Below are positions 24,092 to 33,377 of a stretch of 64,000 nucleotides of DNA, in pieces. Positions within the stretch are counted from its first letter, which is position 1, and each line of letters begins with the position of its first letter. The notes under the pieces are model-generated. The model did no database searches, had not been told where the DNA came from, and saw nothing but the letters and a program-made list of their open reading frames with translations. The position numbers were made by a program, and so were the translations under genes. Origin of the DNA: Candidatus Aminicenantota bacterium (GTDB taxonomy: Bacteria > Acidobacteriota > Aminicenantia > UBA2199); NCBI GenBank assembly GCA_026393835.1, contig JAPKZK010000110.1, positions 1-64,000 of the forward strand, read 5' to 3'.

Positions 24092-27000
24092 CTACTGTTT
24101 CTTTTTCATTATCCCCAGGACCCTGTTCATTCTTGCTTTCCCTTCATCTATCTTCACGTTCCTGTGTTTCTCATAAAGCGTATCATCGGCCGGCGCTTGC
24201 GTTTGTTCCAGGTACTGGGCCAAAGAGCGGATGGTGTTGTACCTAAATAATGTTACAACGCGGATATCTTTTTTATAGAGTTCCCTTACTTTGTGGGCGA
24301 CGTCGATTATTTTTAAGGATGTGGCGCCTAATTCGAAAAGGTTGACATCGACGCTGATGCAATTTTTTTCAATCCCCAGCGCCCCGGCCCAGATTTCTAC
24401 CAGTTCCTCTTCCAATAGACTCCCGGGGGCGGTATAATGGCCGGCCTGGATTTCCGGTTCCGGTAAAGCCGAGCGGTTCACTTTCCCGCTGGAGTTCAGG
24501 GGAATTTTTTCCAGGCGCACAAAAAATAAGGGTATCATGTAATCGGGCAGCGCCTGGGCAAGGAATTCACGTAATTCCGCGCCGCCGGTGATGTCCTGCG
24601 CGGCCCCTTCATTGACAGGGACAATATAGGCGCAAATAATTTTATCGCCCTTAAAGTTCCTGGCGATTACGACGGCTTCCTTTATGTACCGGTGCTTTAG
24701 CAAGCGATTTTCGATTTCTCCCAATTCGATGCGGAAGCCCCGGATTTTTACCTGTTGATCGATTCTGCCCAGGAATTCGATGTTGCCGTCATTTAACCAC
24801 CGCGCCAGGTCGCCGGTTTTGTAAAAAATATAGGTCTTATGGGTCCTATCGGACCTATTAAATTTATCTGCCGTTAGTTCCGGGTTGTTCAAGTAACCGG
24901 CCGCTGTCCCCGCGCCGGAAATACATAACTCTCCCGGGATGCCGGCGGGCTGCAAATGGCCATATTTATCCAATATAGAGAGTTCTATGTTTGGCAGCGG
25001 TTTACCGATGGGTACGGGGCCATCCCCGTTCCAACCGCTTAACGAATACCCACAGGCATATATGGTGCTTTCGGTGGGGCCGTATAGATTCTCCAATAAA
25101 ATTCCTGTATCCAACTGTTTAAACTTCCGGACCGCCCCCGGCGTCAACGCCTCACCGGCCATGAAAATGTACCTGAGACTCTTTAATGCCGCCATATCCT
25201 GGTGGTTTAATAAACCCAGGATTACATTAAACATGGAGGGGACGAAATTGATGTGGGTTACGGCTGAATGTTCCACGGCCGCGATGATCTTTTGCGGGTC
25301 CTTTTCGCCGCCGGGTTCCAGTATGGCCAACCGCCCCCCCCCTAAAAACCAACCGAATAATTCCGTGACCGATACATCAAATACATAGGTTGTTTTTAAG
25401 AGATAACAGTCCGCCTGGTTAAGGGGGTATTTCTCAACGCATTCCGCCGCGGTTAATTGAATTTTGGCTGCGCTATCTTTCAACATATAATCGATGCGTT
25501 CTTGCGGGTAATCCGGATCGATGGGCAAATACGCGGCCCCGGATTTTAGTATGCCCATGATGCCGATGATCAACTCGATGGAGCGCCCCATCTTAATAGC
25601 CACAATATCGTCCGCCAGGACGCCTTTTTCGATTAACAACCCCGCCAATCGACCGGATTGCTCGTTCAATTGGCGGTAGGTCATTTGTAGAGACGTTGCG
25701 CGCAACGTCTCTATAGTTGAACCAATAACCGCAATCCTGTCGGGCGTCTTTTCTACCTGTTCTTCAAATAACCCGTGGATGGTTTTGTCCCGTGGATATT
25801 GGACGGCGGTATCGTTGAAATTCATTAATATTATTTGCTTTTCCGCTTCCGAAATGATTTCAATCTCCGCAATGCGGGCATGGGGTTCCCGGGTGGCCCG
25901 CGCGATAACGGCTTTAAAAAATCCCACAAACCGTTCGATGGTTACCGTTTTAAAAAGTTTCGTGCAATACTCGAAGGTAAAGCGGAGATTTGAAGGCGCG
26001 TCAAAGGCCCGTAAGGTGAGATCGAATTTGGATATGTTCTCTTCAAAAGGAAAGGGCGTCATTTTCAACCCGGTAATTTGTATTTCGGAGATATCCATAT
26101 TCCTTAAATTTAACATAGTATCGAACAATGGATTTCGCCCGGTATCCCGGGTAACGGATGCTTTCTCCACCAATTCCTCGTACGGGTAATCCTGGTTTGC
26201 AAAAGCCGCCAATGTATTTTCATTAACCTCTTTTAAAAAATAGCAGAAATTCTTTTCCCCGGCCGGGTTATTTCGCAGGGCCAGCGTGTTGACAAACATG
26301 CCCATGATGGGTTCCAGGTCCGCATGGGAACGACCGGCCGCCGGGGTTCCCACGACGATGTCCTCCTGCCCGGTTAGCCTGGAAAGAAAGATATAGTAAA
26401 GGGTCAACAGCGCCATGTACAATGTGGTTCCCTCTCCCGACGCCAACGCCTTTAATGCGCCGGTCTCCGCCGCGGTTATTTCAAAAAAGTAACCGCGTCC
26501 TTCGAAACTCTTTACCACCGGCCTCGGGGAATCCAGGGGCAGGTCTAACGACGGCGGCGCTTCGCGAAATTGTTTTAACCAGTACTCCGCCTGTATTTTT
26601 AAGGCATTCTTTTCCGTTTCACTGCCTTTCCACGCCGCATAATCTTTATACTGGAGTTTTAAAGGGGGCAATTGCCGCCGCGCATAAAGGGCCATAAACT
26701 CCTTTACAAACAACTCCATGGACGTACCGTCGGTTATGATATGGTGCATATCCACCATGAGAAGGTGTCTTTCTTCTTCTTGCTTTGCCAACCCCACCCG
26801 CATTAACGGCGCTTTTGACAGGTCGAAAGTCCGTGTTTTTCCGTGTTCCTCCGCGGCAAAATGTGCGATTTCAAATTCCACATGGTCATGGATTCGCTGC
26901 GCCGGCTCTCCGGCGATCGTAATAAACGACGTCCGTAAACTTTCATGGCGACGGATCAACTGCCGGAATACTCCTTCCAGGTGAGTTTTATCCAGCGCCC

Positions 27001-30000
27001 CATCCAGGGTCATTAACGCGGGGATGTTGTAAGCAGTACTTTCTTCATCCAGTTGCTGGAGGATGTACATTCGTTTCTGGGCTGCGGATAAGGGGTAATA
27101 TTCTTTCTCTTCTACCGGTTCGATAAAAATAAATTTCTCTTCTACCGCCCCCTTTATATATTCGGCCACCTCCCGGATACAACCTCCCTGGAGAAATTCC
27201 CTGAGCGGGATTTTAACATTAAAAACTTTGTGCATCCTGGTAGTCAATAATGCGGCGTTTAAGGAATGACCTCCCAGGTCGAAAAAATTGTCATCGATGC
27301 CGATAGGGGACTTCGGTTTCAATACCTCCGCCCATATTTCTGCCATCATTTTTTCCACTGCATCCCGCGGTGCAGTGCATTCCTTTGCCGCCTCACCTAC
27401 CTCGGGCCCCGGCAGCGCTTTCCTATCGATCTTCCCATTGGGGTTTAAAGGAATTCTCTCCATAAAAACAAAAAAGGAAGGTATCATGTAATCAGGTAAA
27501 ATCCCGGAGAGATATGTTTTCAATTCCGCGGCGCCGGGTGCAGGATCGGCAAGAGGAACGATATAAGCACATAGATATTTATCATTGCCGGTTTTTCGAT
27601 CTATCACCACTGCTTCTTTTACCCGGCCATGTTTAAGCAGGCGACCCTCTATTTCCCCCAATTCGATGCGGAACCCCCGGATTTTTACCTGCTGATCGAT
27701 GCGCCCCTTAAACTCGATGGTCCCCCCCGGGAGCCAACGCACAAGGTCGCCGGTACAATATAACTTTGAATGATGAATGCGTGGAAGATCGAATGATGAA
27801 TGATGAAAATGAATGAATTTTTCCGCGGTTAATTCCGGGTTGTTTAAATAGCCGGAGGCAACACCGTCGCCTCCCACATACAACTCACCCCATACTCCGA
27901 CAGGTACTAATTGGCTGCTCTTATCATAAATATAAGCGGTGCTGTTGGCTATCGGTTTACCAATTGGGATAGTCTGCTCAAATTCTTTTTCGATTAAATA
28001 GGTGGTGGAAAAAGTGGTATTCTCCGTGGGTCCGTATCCGTTGATGATCTTTAAAAGTGGGAATCGATGCCTCACCCGGTTGATATGTTCCGGCGACAAC
28101 ACATCCCCCCCCACCAATAAATAACTCAAGGGCGCAAATAATTCGCCGTCTTGTTGCAGCAACTGGTTAAACAACGGCGCACTAAGCCAGAGGGTATTAA
28201 TGCGTTGCCCCTTCAAAACATCACCCAATCGCTGGGCGTCTACGATAACTTCCTTATCTACCAATACCAATTGTCCGCCATTAAGTAAACTGCCCCATAT
28301 TTCAAAAGTGGTGGCGTCAAATACCGGCGCCCCGGTCTGGAGAATCCTTGTCTCTTCAGTCAAAGGAACGAAATTGGTATTTTTTACCAACCGCACCACA
28401 TTACGGTGCGTTACCACAACGCCTTTGGGCTGCCCCGTGGAACCCGAAGTGTAGAGGATGTAGGCGAGATGATTTGAATGATGAATGATAAATGATGAAT
28501 GATGAAAATTAAAAACGCATTCCGCTGCGGTTAATATGATTTTGGCTGCACTGTCTTTCAACATGTAATCGATGCGTTCTTTGGGGTAATCGGCATCAAT
28601 GGGCAAATAAGCGGCCCCGGCTTTCAATATGCCTATAATACCGACAATCAAATCGATGGATCGCTCCATCATAATACCGACAATGTCGTTTGCCAGGGCG
28701 CCTTTTTCGATTACCAACCCTGCCAAACGGTTGGATTGCTCATCCAATTGGCGGTAGGTCAGGCTGACCGGGCAGACACGGGGGCGTCGGTTCGCCCCTA
28801 CGAGGGCGATGCGGTCCGGCGACTTTTCTACCTGTTCTTCAAATAATTGGTGGATGGTTTTCTCCCGGGGATAGCTTGTTTCGGTATCGTTAAATTCATA
28901 AAGAACCTGCTTCAACTCCTCATCCGACATCAGGGGCAGGGTTGAAATACTCGTTTCAGGCCGGTTCAAACCTTCTTCCAACAGCCGCCCGTACTGTTTT
29001 ACCAGCCGCGCAATAGTGGGGACGTCGAAGATATCGGTATTGTATTCCCATTCTACCAATGTCTCGCCGGTTTCCTCGGATTCCTGTTCAGGCGGCGGGA
29101 CCACCACCACGTTGATATCGAATTTGGCCGACCGGTTATGCGTCGGCAAAGGCTCCAATTCCAGGCCGGGCAATTGTAATCTCTCGCCGGGTGTGTCCAT
29201 GAAACTGAATAATACCTGGAATAAAGGGGTATAACTTAAATTCCTCTCCGGCTGCATGACTTCCACGATCTTTCCAAACGGCGTGTCTTCATGTTGATAC
29301 CCTTCCAGGCAGGTTTCTTTCACCCGGTGTAAACATTGTGTAAATGAAATTTCCCCTGTTACTTGCGTCCGCAAAGGCAGTGTGTTGATGACCATGCCCA
29401 GCATGCCTTCCATTTCTTTGTATCCCCGGTTGGCGACGCCGGTTCCCACACATAAGTCTTCCACCCCGGTATAGCGGTACAATAAGGTTTTAAATACCGC
29501 CAGCATGGTCATAAACAATGTGGCCCCGTTTTTCCGGCTGAATTGTTTTAAACGTAGAGTATAAGGCCCGGACAGACGGACGATCTCCAGTTCTCCTTTG
29601 CCACTGATAACCGGCGGACGGGGACGGTCCGCGGGTAATTCCAATAACGGCGCCAGCCCGAATAATTTCTCCTTCCAATAATTAAGATGCCGATCCAGCA
29701 CATCGCCTTTCAAATGGTCCCTCTGCCAGATGGCGAAATCGGCATATTGAATGGGTAACTCCGGTAAATAGTGCTCTTTTCCTTCGGAATAGGCGCTGAA
29801 AATAGCGATAAACTCTCGTAACAATACCCCCTGCGTCCAACCGTCATGGATTAAATGATGTTCGGTTAATACGAACAAATGCTCATCCCCTGTTAATTTA
29901 AATAAGTACACCCGCAGCAGCGGGCCATATTCAAAATCGAACGGCCGTTGGCCTTCTTCAGTTAAAAAATCAGCAACCCGTTGTTCCTGCTCTTCTTTTT

Positions 30001-31978
30001 TCAGCCCCATCAAATTCGCCAACGGGATTTTAAATCGGTAAGGCGACTGAATTCGCTGGACCGGCCGGCCCTCGACAGTGTGAAAGGTGGTGCGCAGTAT
30101 CTCGTGACGACGGATAATCTCTGTAAAGGTCCGTTCGATAATAGATACATCCAGTTTCCCTTTCATCCGTATCACCCGGGGAACAAAATAAGCCACATTG
30201 TCGGCGTCCAATTCCTGCAAAAACCACAACCGCTCCTGGGCAAAGGATAGGGGTATCTCTCCTTCCCGCGCCGCCGGTTTAATGGAAGATACCTGCTGTT
30301 CCTGTTTCTCTATTTCTTCGGCTAAGGCTTTTATATAAGGTCCTTCGAAAAACTTCCGCAGGGGAATCTCTACCTGCAGTTCCTCCCGGATACGGGCAAT
30401 ACACCGGTTCACCAGGATGGAATCGCCGCCCAAATGGAAAAAATCGGCGTTTATTCCTATCTTCTCCAGTCTCAATAATTGCTGCCAGATGGATGCCAGT
30501 TTTTTCTCCGTTTCCGTACCCGGCGCCACATATTCGACGCCGGTATCGATGAAAGTTTCATCCGGTCCCGGTAAGGCTTTCCTATCTGTTTTACCGTTGG
30601 TCGTCAGGGGGATTCTTTCAAGGTGGATAAAATAGGCAGGGACCATGTAATCGGGCAATTCCTTTGTAAGATGTTCTCTTAATTGGGAGATAGTGAAAGG
30701 TTTCCCGTCATGAGTGACAACGTAAGCGCAAAGATAATTACCGCCGTTTTCGTGTTCCCGTGCAATGACTACCGCTTCTTTGATGCCGGGGTGTTGATGG
30801 AGAGAATTTTCGATTTCCCCCAACTCGATGCGAAACCCCCTGACCTTGACCTGGTAGTCGATGCGGCCCAGGAATTCGATATTACCCTCCGGCAGCCAGC
30901 GCGCCAGGTCGCCGGTGCGGTAGATTCTTTCCCGCCGGGGGCCAGAAACCTTTTTGAAAAAAGGTTTCCGGACTTCCAAAAACTTCTGATTAGTTAGTTC
31001 CGGGCGGTTTAAATAGCCCGGGCTCAGTCCCGGCCCGGCAATACACAATTCACCCGCGGCGCCGATAGGCTGGGGATTGAGAAACCCATCCAAAATATAA
31101 ATCTCATGCCGGTCGCACGGGTGACCAATGGGAATGTTTTCCTCGGCATTTGCCGCCATCTGCTCCCCGGTTAAAGAGAAAAAAGTGCAATTAATCGATG
31201 CTTCAGTAGGACCGTAACCATTCCAGAGTATACAACCGGGGGATATTACGTTCAAAGTTTTCTTTACCACCTTGCCGGTCAACCGTTCACCCCCCAGGTG
31301 AATAAGCTTTATGGAGGGTACTTTTTTGCCCGGGTCGGCCAGGTTGTTTAAAAACACCGGCGTCGTATGAAGCGTATTTATTTGCTGCCGGTGGATAAAA
31401 TATACAGCGAAAGAAAAATCGCCTATGCTCGATTTATTTAAGACGAAAAACCGACCCCCAAACACAAGCGTCGTGAGCATCTCGAATACTCCAAAATCAA
31501 ACGTATAAGACAAATTCTGCATAACCCGCGTGTGGATGCCCAGGTGAAGAAATTCCCCGGAGTAGTAGAATAAAGGCGCTATATTTCCATGTGTGATGGG
31601 TACGCCTTTGGGACTGCCGGTAGAACCCGATGTGTAAATGACATAACAGTGAGGAGTTTTATCGGCCCCACCCTCAGCCTCACCCCCAGCCTCAACCTTA
31701 CCCTTAACTTCTTTACTCTCTATTCCGGCAATATCATCGACGCAAATGATATGTTTAACGGAGGGGGTATCTTTCACAATTTGACCCGCTTTTTCATAGT
31801 TGACTTTATCCGTCAGCAGGATACTTATATTGCAATCATCGATGATAAACCGGACCCTTTCGTTGGGAAATATCGGGTTAATGGGCACAAAACAGTTGCC
31901 TGATTTTAAAATCGCCAGCACTCCTAGCGGTAAACCGGGGGAGTCGTCTACCATTAATCCAATATAGCTATTTTTCAT
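24092..31978 (-). CDS. NRPS A-T-C-A-T-C-A*-T, first gene of the operon
   Basis: 2628 residues. A1 (to about 480), T1 (LGGDS about 516), C1 (HHLIHDG about 706), A2 (YTSGSTG about 1180), T2 (LGGHS about 1571), C2 (HHIITDG about 1743), A3 (about 2070-2500) and T3 (LGATS about 2550). A2 code is DAFWLGGTF, matching the valine code DAFWIGGTF. A1 (DFFHILGIN) and A3 (DVTNFALIY) are unassigned. A3 lacks about 48 residues including the YTSGSTGxPKG loop, an in-frame deletion at about 25435, so it should not bind ATP normally. The ATG at 31978 has AGGAG nine bases upstream and TAA directly before it. Like its paralogue at 1-5106 it starts inside the normal A-domain fold. With no C domain first, this is the likely loading gene. 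It ends in a T domain that can pass its chain to the KS of the next gene. Confidence 0.94.
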   Translation of the reverse strand: MKNSYIGLMVDDSPGLPLGVLAILKSGNCFVPINPIFPNERVRFIIDDCNISILLTDKVNYEKAGQIVKDTPSVKHIICVDDIAGIESKEVKGKVEAGGEAEGGADKTPHCYVIYTSGSTGSPKGVPITHGNIAPLFYYSGEFLHLGIHTRVMQNLSYTFDFGVFEMLTTLVFGGRFFVLNKSSIGDFSFAVYFIHRQQINTLHTTPVFLNNLADPGKKVPSIKLIHLGGERLTGKVVKKTLNVISPGCILWNGYGPTEASINCTFFSLTGEQMAANAEENIPIGHPCDRHEIYILDGFLNPQPIGAAGELCIAGPGLSPGYLNRPELTNQKFLEVRKPFFKKVSGPRRERIYRTGDLARWLPEGNIEFLGRIDYQVKVRGFRIELGEIENSLHQHPGIKEAVVIAREHENGGNYLCAYVVTHDGKPFTISQLREHLTKELPDYMVPAYFIHLERIPLTTNGKTDRKALPGPDETFIDTGVEYVAPGTETEKKLASIWQQLLRLEKIGINADFFHLGGDSILVNRCIARIREELQVEIPLRKFFEGPYIKALAEEIEKQEQQVSSIKPAAREGEIPLSFAQERLWFLQELDADNVAYFVPRVIRMKGKLDVSIIERTFTEIIRRHEILRTTFHTVEGRPVQRIQSPYRFKIPLANLMGLKKEEQEQRVADFLTEEGQRPFDFEYGPLLRVYLFKLTGDEHLFVLTEHHLIHDGWTQGVLLREFIAIFSAYSEGKEHYLPELPIQYADFAIWQRDHLKGDVLDRHLNYWKEKLFGLAPLLELPADRPRPPVISGKGELEIVRLSGPYTLRLKQFSRKNGATLFMTMLAVFKTLLYRYTGVEDLCVGTGVANRGYKEMEGMLGMVINTLPLRTQVTGEISFTQCLHRVKETCLEGYQHEDTPFGKIVEVMQPERNLSYTPLFQVLFSFMDTPGERLQLPGLELEPLPTHNRSAKFDINVVVVPPPEQESEETGETLVEWEYNTDIFDVPTIARLVKQYGRLLEEGLNRPETSISTLPLMSDEELKQVLYEFNDTETSYPREKTIHQLFEEQVEKSPDRIALVGANRRPRVCPVSLTYRQLDEQSNRLAGLVIEKGALANDIVGIMMERSIDLIVGIIGILKAGAAYLPIDADYPKERIDYMLKDSAAKIILTAAECVFNFHHSSFIIHHSNHLAYILYTSGSTGQPKGVVVTHRNVVRLVKNTNFVPLTEETRILQTGAPVFDATTFEIWGSLLNGGQLVLVDKEVIVDAQRLGDVLKGQRINTLWLSAPLFNQLLQQDGELFAPLSYLLVGGDVLSPEHINRVRHRFPLLKIINGYGPTENTTFSTTYLIEKEFEQTIPIGKPIANSTAYIYDKSSQLVPVGVWGELYVGGDGVASGYLNNPELTAEKFIHFHHSSFDLPRIHHSKLYCTGDLVRWLPGGTIEFKGRIDQQVKIRGFRIELGEIEGRLLKHGRVKEAVVIDRKTGNDKYLCAYIVPLADPAPGAAELKTYLSGILPDYMIPSFFVFMERIPLNPNGKIDRKALPGPEVGEAAKECTAPRDAVEKMMAEIWAEVLKPKSPIGIDDNFFDLGGHSLNAALLTTRMHKVFNVKIPLREFLQGGCIREVAEYIKGAVEEKFIFIEPVEEKEYYPLSAAQKRMYILQQLDEESTAYNIPALMTLDGALDKTHLEGVFRQLIRRHESLRTSFITIAGEPAQRIHDHVEFEIAHFAAEEHGKTRTFDLSKAPLMRVGLAKQEEERHLLMVDMHHIITDGTSMELFVKEFMALYARRQLPPLKLQYKDYAAWKGSETEKNALKIQAEYWLKQFREAPPSLDLPLDSPRPVVKSFEGRGYFFEITAAETGALKALASGEGTTLYMALLTLYYIFLSRLTGQEDIVVGTPAAGRSHADLEPIMGMFVNTLALRNNPAGEKNFCYFLKEVNENTLAAFANQDYPYEELVEKASVTRDTGRNPLFDTMLNLRNMDISEIQITGLKMTPFPFEENISKFDLTLRAFDAPSNLRFTFEYCTKLFKTVTIERFVGFFKAVIARATREPHARIAEIEIISEAEKQIILMNFNDTAVQYPRDKTIHGLFEEQVEKTPDRIAVIGSTIETLRATSLQMTYRQLNEQSGRLAGLLIEKGVLADDIVAIKMGRSIELIIGIMGILKSGAAYLPIDPDYPQERIDYMLKDSAAKIQLTAAECVEKYPLNQADCYLLKTTYVFDVSVTELFGWFLGGGRLAILEPGGEKDPQKIIAAVEHSAVTHINFVPSMFNVILGLLNHQDMAALKSLRYIFMAGEALTPGAVRKFKQLDTGILLENLYGPTESTIYACGYSLSGWNGDGPVPIGKPLPNIELSILDKYGHLQPAGIPGELCISGAGTAAGYLNNPELTADKFNRSDRTHKTYIFYKTGDLARWLNDGNIEFLGRIDQQVKIRGFRIELGEIENRLLKHRYIKEAVVIARNFKGDKIICAYIVPVNEGAAQDITGGAELREFLAQALPDYMIPLFFVRLEKIPLNSSGKVNRSALPEPEIQAGHYTAPGSLLEEELVEIWAGALGIEKNCISVDVNLFELGATSLKIIDVAHKVRELYKKDIRVVTLFRYNTIRSLAQYLEQTQAPADDTLYEKHRNVKIDEGKARMNRVLGIMKKKQ
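25687..25714. repeat. 28-bp palindrome in the C-A linker, second copy
   Basis: Same sequence as 16296-16323 apart from the last base, at the equivalent linker of the first NRPS gene, giving STIETLRATSLQMTYR. Similar REP-like palindromes are common between genes in other bacteria; here the element is translated. Confidence 0.88.
27766..27811. repeat. TGAATGA microsatellite before the A7 motif
   Basis: Interrupted form, read as HFHHSSFDLPRIHHSKL before YCTGDLVRWL in the second A domain of the gene at 24092-31978. Confidence 0.9.
28472..28509. repeat. TGAATGA microsatellite before the A3 motif
   Basis: Read as NFHHSSFIIHHSNH before LAYILYTSGSTG in the second A domain of the gene at 24092-31978. 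Confidence 0.9.
28770..28811. repeat. GTAGGGGCG-family repeat in the C-A linker
   Basis: GGGCAGACACGGGGGCG then TCGGTTCGCCCCTACG, read in frame as VGANRRPRVCPVSLTYR at the start of the second A domain of the gene at 24092-31978. A shorter relic, GCCCCTACGAGGGCGAT, is at the equivalent linker near 1959-1976. Confidence 0.75.
30942..30985. repeat. 43-bp hairpin element inside NRPS gene
   Basis: CCAGAAACCTTTTT then AAAAAAGGTTTCCGG and ACTTCCAAAAA, read in frame as part of LEVRKPFFKKVSGPRRE just before the A7 motif (YRTGD) of the first A domain. Confidence 0.85.
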
Positions 31979-32400
31979 TTATAGGGGCTCCTATGCATAC
32001 ATTTTCCCGATGTTTTATTTTGGGTTAGGCTTCCGCTTATGGCGATGCAGCGGATATTGTATAAGATTGAGTTCATTTTGCCGGGGGGATAAGGTCAACT
32101 ACCGGTGAAATTAGTTATTCAAGCATTCTTTTTAAACCATAAACATATCATAAACCTTAAATTTGTAAATCGTGAATTTTCTGAACCTTTTCCATCAGGC
32201 GGGGAAAACGCAAAAGCATTATCACTGGACGATTTTAATATTATTCCATTCTCCCGGGCAGGTATTTTACCGGGGTGATTCGGCATAAGGGGAGTTGCTA
32301 TTTCAATAATTTTATCCTGGGAAATATGCTCTTAGAATGTATATCCGGGATACTCAAAATACCGGGGTTCCGCCCCGGTTCAGTATTTTCCACTATAAAA
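31976..32400 (-). repeat. Duplicated NRPS leader region, copy 2
   Basis: Paralogue of 5101-5470. Besides the promoter it has the equivalent hairpin (ACCGGGG, TTCCG, CCCCGGT, 32361-32379) and the flanking CCGGGATACTCAAAA, both present in copy 1. No gene is seen in it. Confidence 0.75.
32142..32169 (-). promoter_or_regulatory. Predicted promoter of the four-gene NRPS-PKS operon
   Basis: On the minus strand TTTACA (32164-32169), 16 bp, then TATGTT (32142-32147). Transcription would start near 32135 with a leader of about 157 nt. The box pair and spacing are kept in the duplicated leader at 5228-5255. Confidence 0.55.
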
Positions 32401-32418
32401 CATTCCCTTCCCCGCCAG

Positions 32419-32593
32419 CAATTCTAATTTTGACTTATAAAAAAATTTCAAAAAAGGGCAGACACGTAGGTCGCCGGTAACACCACTACAAAATCAAAAA
32501 ATCCCGACCATTCAGGCAATTCGATTAATTTATGTAGAAATGTCGCGGCGAACCTATGTGTTCGCCCAAAATTCTTTTTAAAATTAGAATCGC
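32419..32593. mobile_element. MITE-like inverted-repeat element
   Basis: About 175 bp bounded by imperfect inverted repeats of about 40 bp. The left end has ATTCTAATTTT then GGGCAGACACGTAGGTCGCC; the right end has GGCGAACCTATGTGTTCGCCC then AAAATTAGAAT. There is no internal gene. The left arm GGGCAGACAC is shared with copies at 28770 and 61148. It overlaps the 3' end of a broken regulator gene. Confidence 0.65.
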
Positions 32594-32838
32594 TGTTCGA
32601 GTAAAAAGTATCGGCCTGCCTTATCCACCCATTTATCACCCGCGTCCTGGGTTCGTCTAATAATAGCCCGGCCAGTTCCACCAGGTCTTTCCGCCGTCAT
32701 TTTGCGGTTTTCTTTGTAAAACATCGGCCCCCTGTCAAGGATCAACCAGTCTAACGAAACCCCCAGGGTCTCGCGTATTTTTTTCAGCCGAAGGGCTATA
32801 TCTTGCAGGACTTTTTTTCTATTCATCGTTTTAACCAC
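32584..32838 (-). pseudogene. Broken XRE-family HTH regulator
   Basis: 84-residue open frame. Residues 12-26 (DIALRLKKIRETLG) match the first helix of XRE-type repressors, and VSLDWLILDRGPMFYKEN matches the family's typical end of the HTH domain (VSLDWLLTGxGPMF). The central recognition helices expected between them are missing, a deletion of about 45 residues. After KMTAER the reading continues better in the next frame (RKDLVELAGLLLDEP), suggesting a frameshift, and the 3' end runs into the inverted-repeat element at 32419-32593. It lies next to the NRPS promoter, so it may be the remnant of a cluster regulator (inference). Confidence 0.5.
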
Positions 32839-32920
32839 TTAATGCTCTGGAATACCAAATCCTATCACATATTTTCTTAAAAAGAAAGGGGTCTGATGAT
32901 AAACTATCAATTGTTTCTAT

Positions 32921-33160
32921 TCATTTTGTATCCGATCGACTTCTATTTGTGTCTGATATACTTCCGTTTATGTCTGATCTACTTCTGTTTGCGCCTGATA
33001 TACTTCCACTTGTGTCCGATTGAATTCTAATTGTGTCTGATACACTTCCGCTTGTGTCCGATTAACTTCTGTCTGTGTCTGATGTACTTCCATTTGTCTT
33101 CGTTCAACTTCCATTTGTATCCGAACACTTTCTATCTGTCTCTTATCCGCTGTATATTTG
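32921..33160. repeat. Tandem array of degenerate 21-bp units
   Basis: About ten units of exactly 21 bp with the form CTTCYRYTTGTGTCYGATNNA. One minus-strand frame gives a seven-residue repeat (EVHQTQT, EVNRTQA, EVYQTQL, EFNRTQV, EVYQAQT) that opens with ATG and breaks at a TAA after about 47 residues. It sits upstream of the NRPS leader, and no convincing gene covers it. Confidence 0.88.
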
Positions 33161-33253
33161 AATTAATAGTGCATCACTTTAGCCATTTTTCGATTGTTTA
33201 GACGAAGAGGGACTAAAGGACAGTCAAAAAAATGGGTGGGAGGGAGGCCCAGG

Positions 33254-33296
33254 GTTCCCCCCGTGGGCGCCTAAAATTATTTAATATGAGAATTGC
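33254..33296. repeat. Fragment of the GTAGGGGCG-family element
   Basis: CCCCCGTGGGCGCC followed by TAAAATTATTTAATATGAGA and ATTGC, resembling the right end of the element at 61130-61265 (CCCCCGTGGACGCC then TAATTTTATTAAATGAGA). Only one arm is present. Confidence 0.6.
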
Positions 33297-33343
33297 TGCT
33301 TCCCCGCCGCCCTTTCCCCGATGTGTCTTACTTTATTTTTTTG

Positions 33344-33372
33344 TTGGCCTGGAAGAAAAAATCTGTTATAAT
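33344..33372 (+). promoter_or_regulatory. Predicted promoter giving a leaderless mRNA
   Basis: TATAAT at 33367-33372 lies five bases before the ATG at 33378, so transcription should begin at or next to the start codon. The upstream box is weak (TTGGCC, 17 bp spacing; or TTGTTG at 20 bp). No ribosome site is present before the ATG, consistent with leaderless translation. Confidence 0.5.
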
Positions 33373-33377
33373 TTCGG

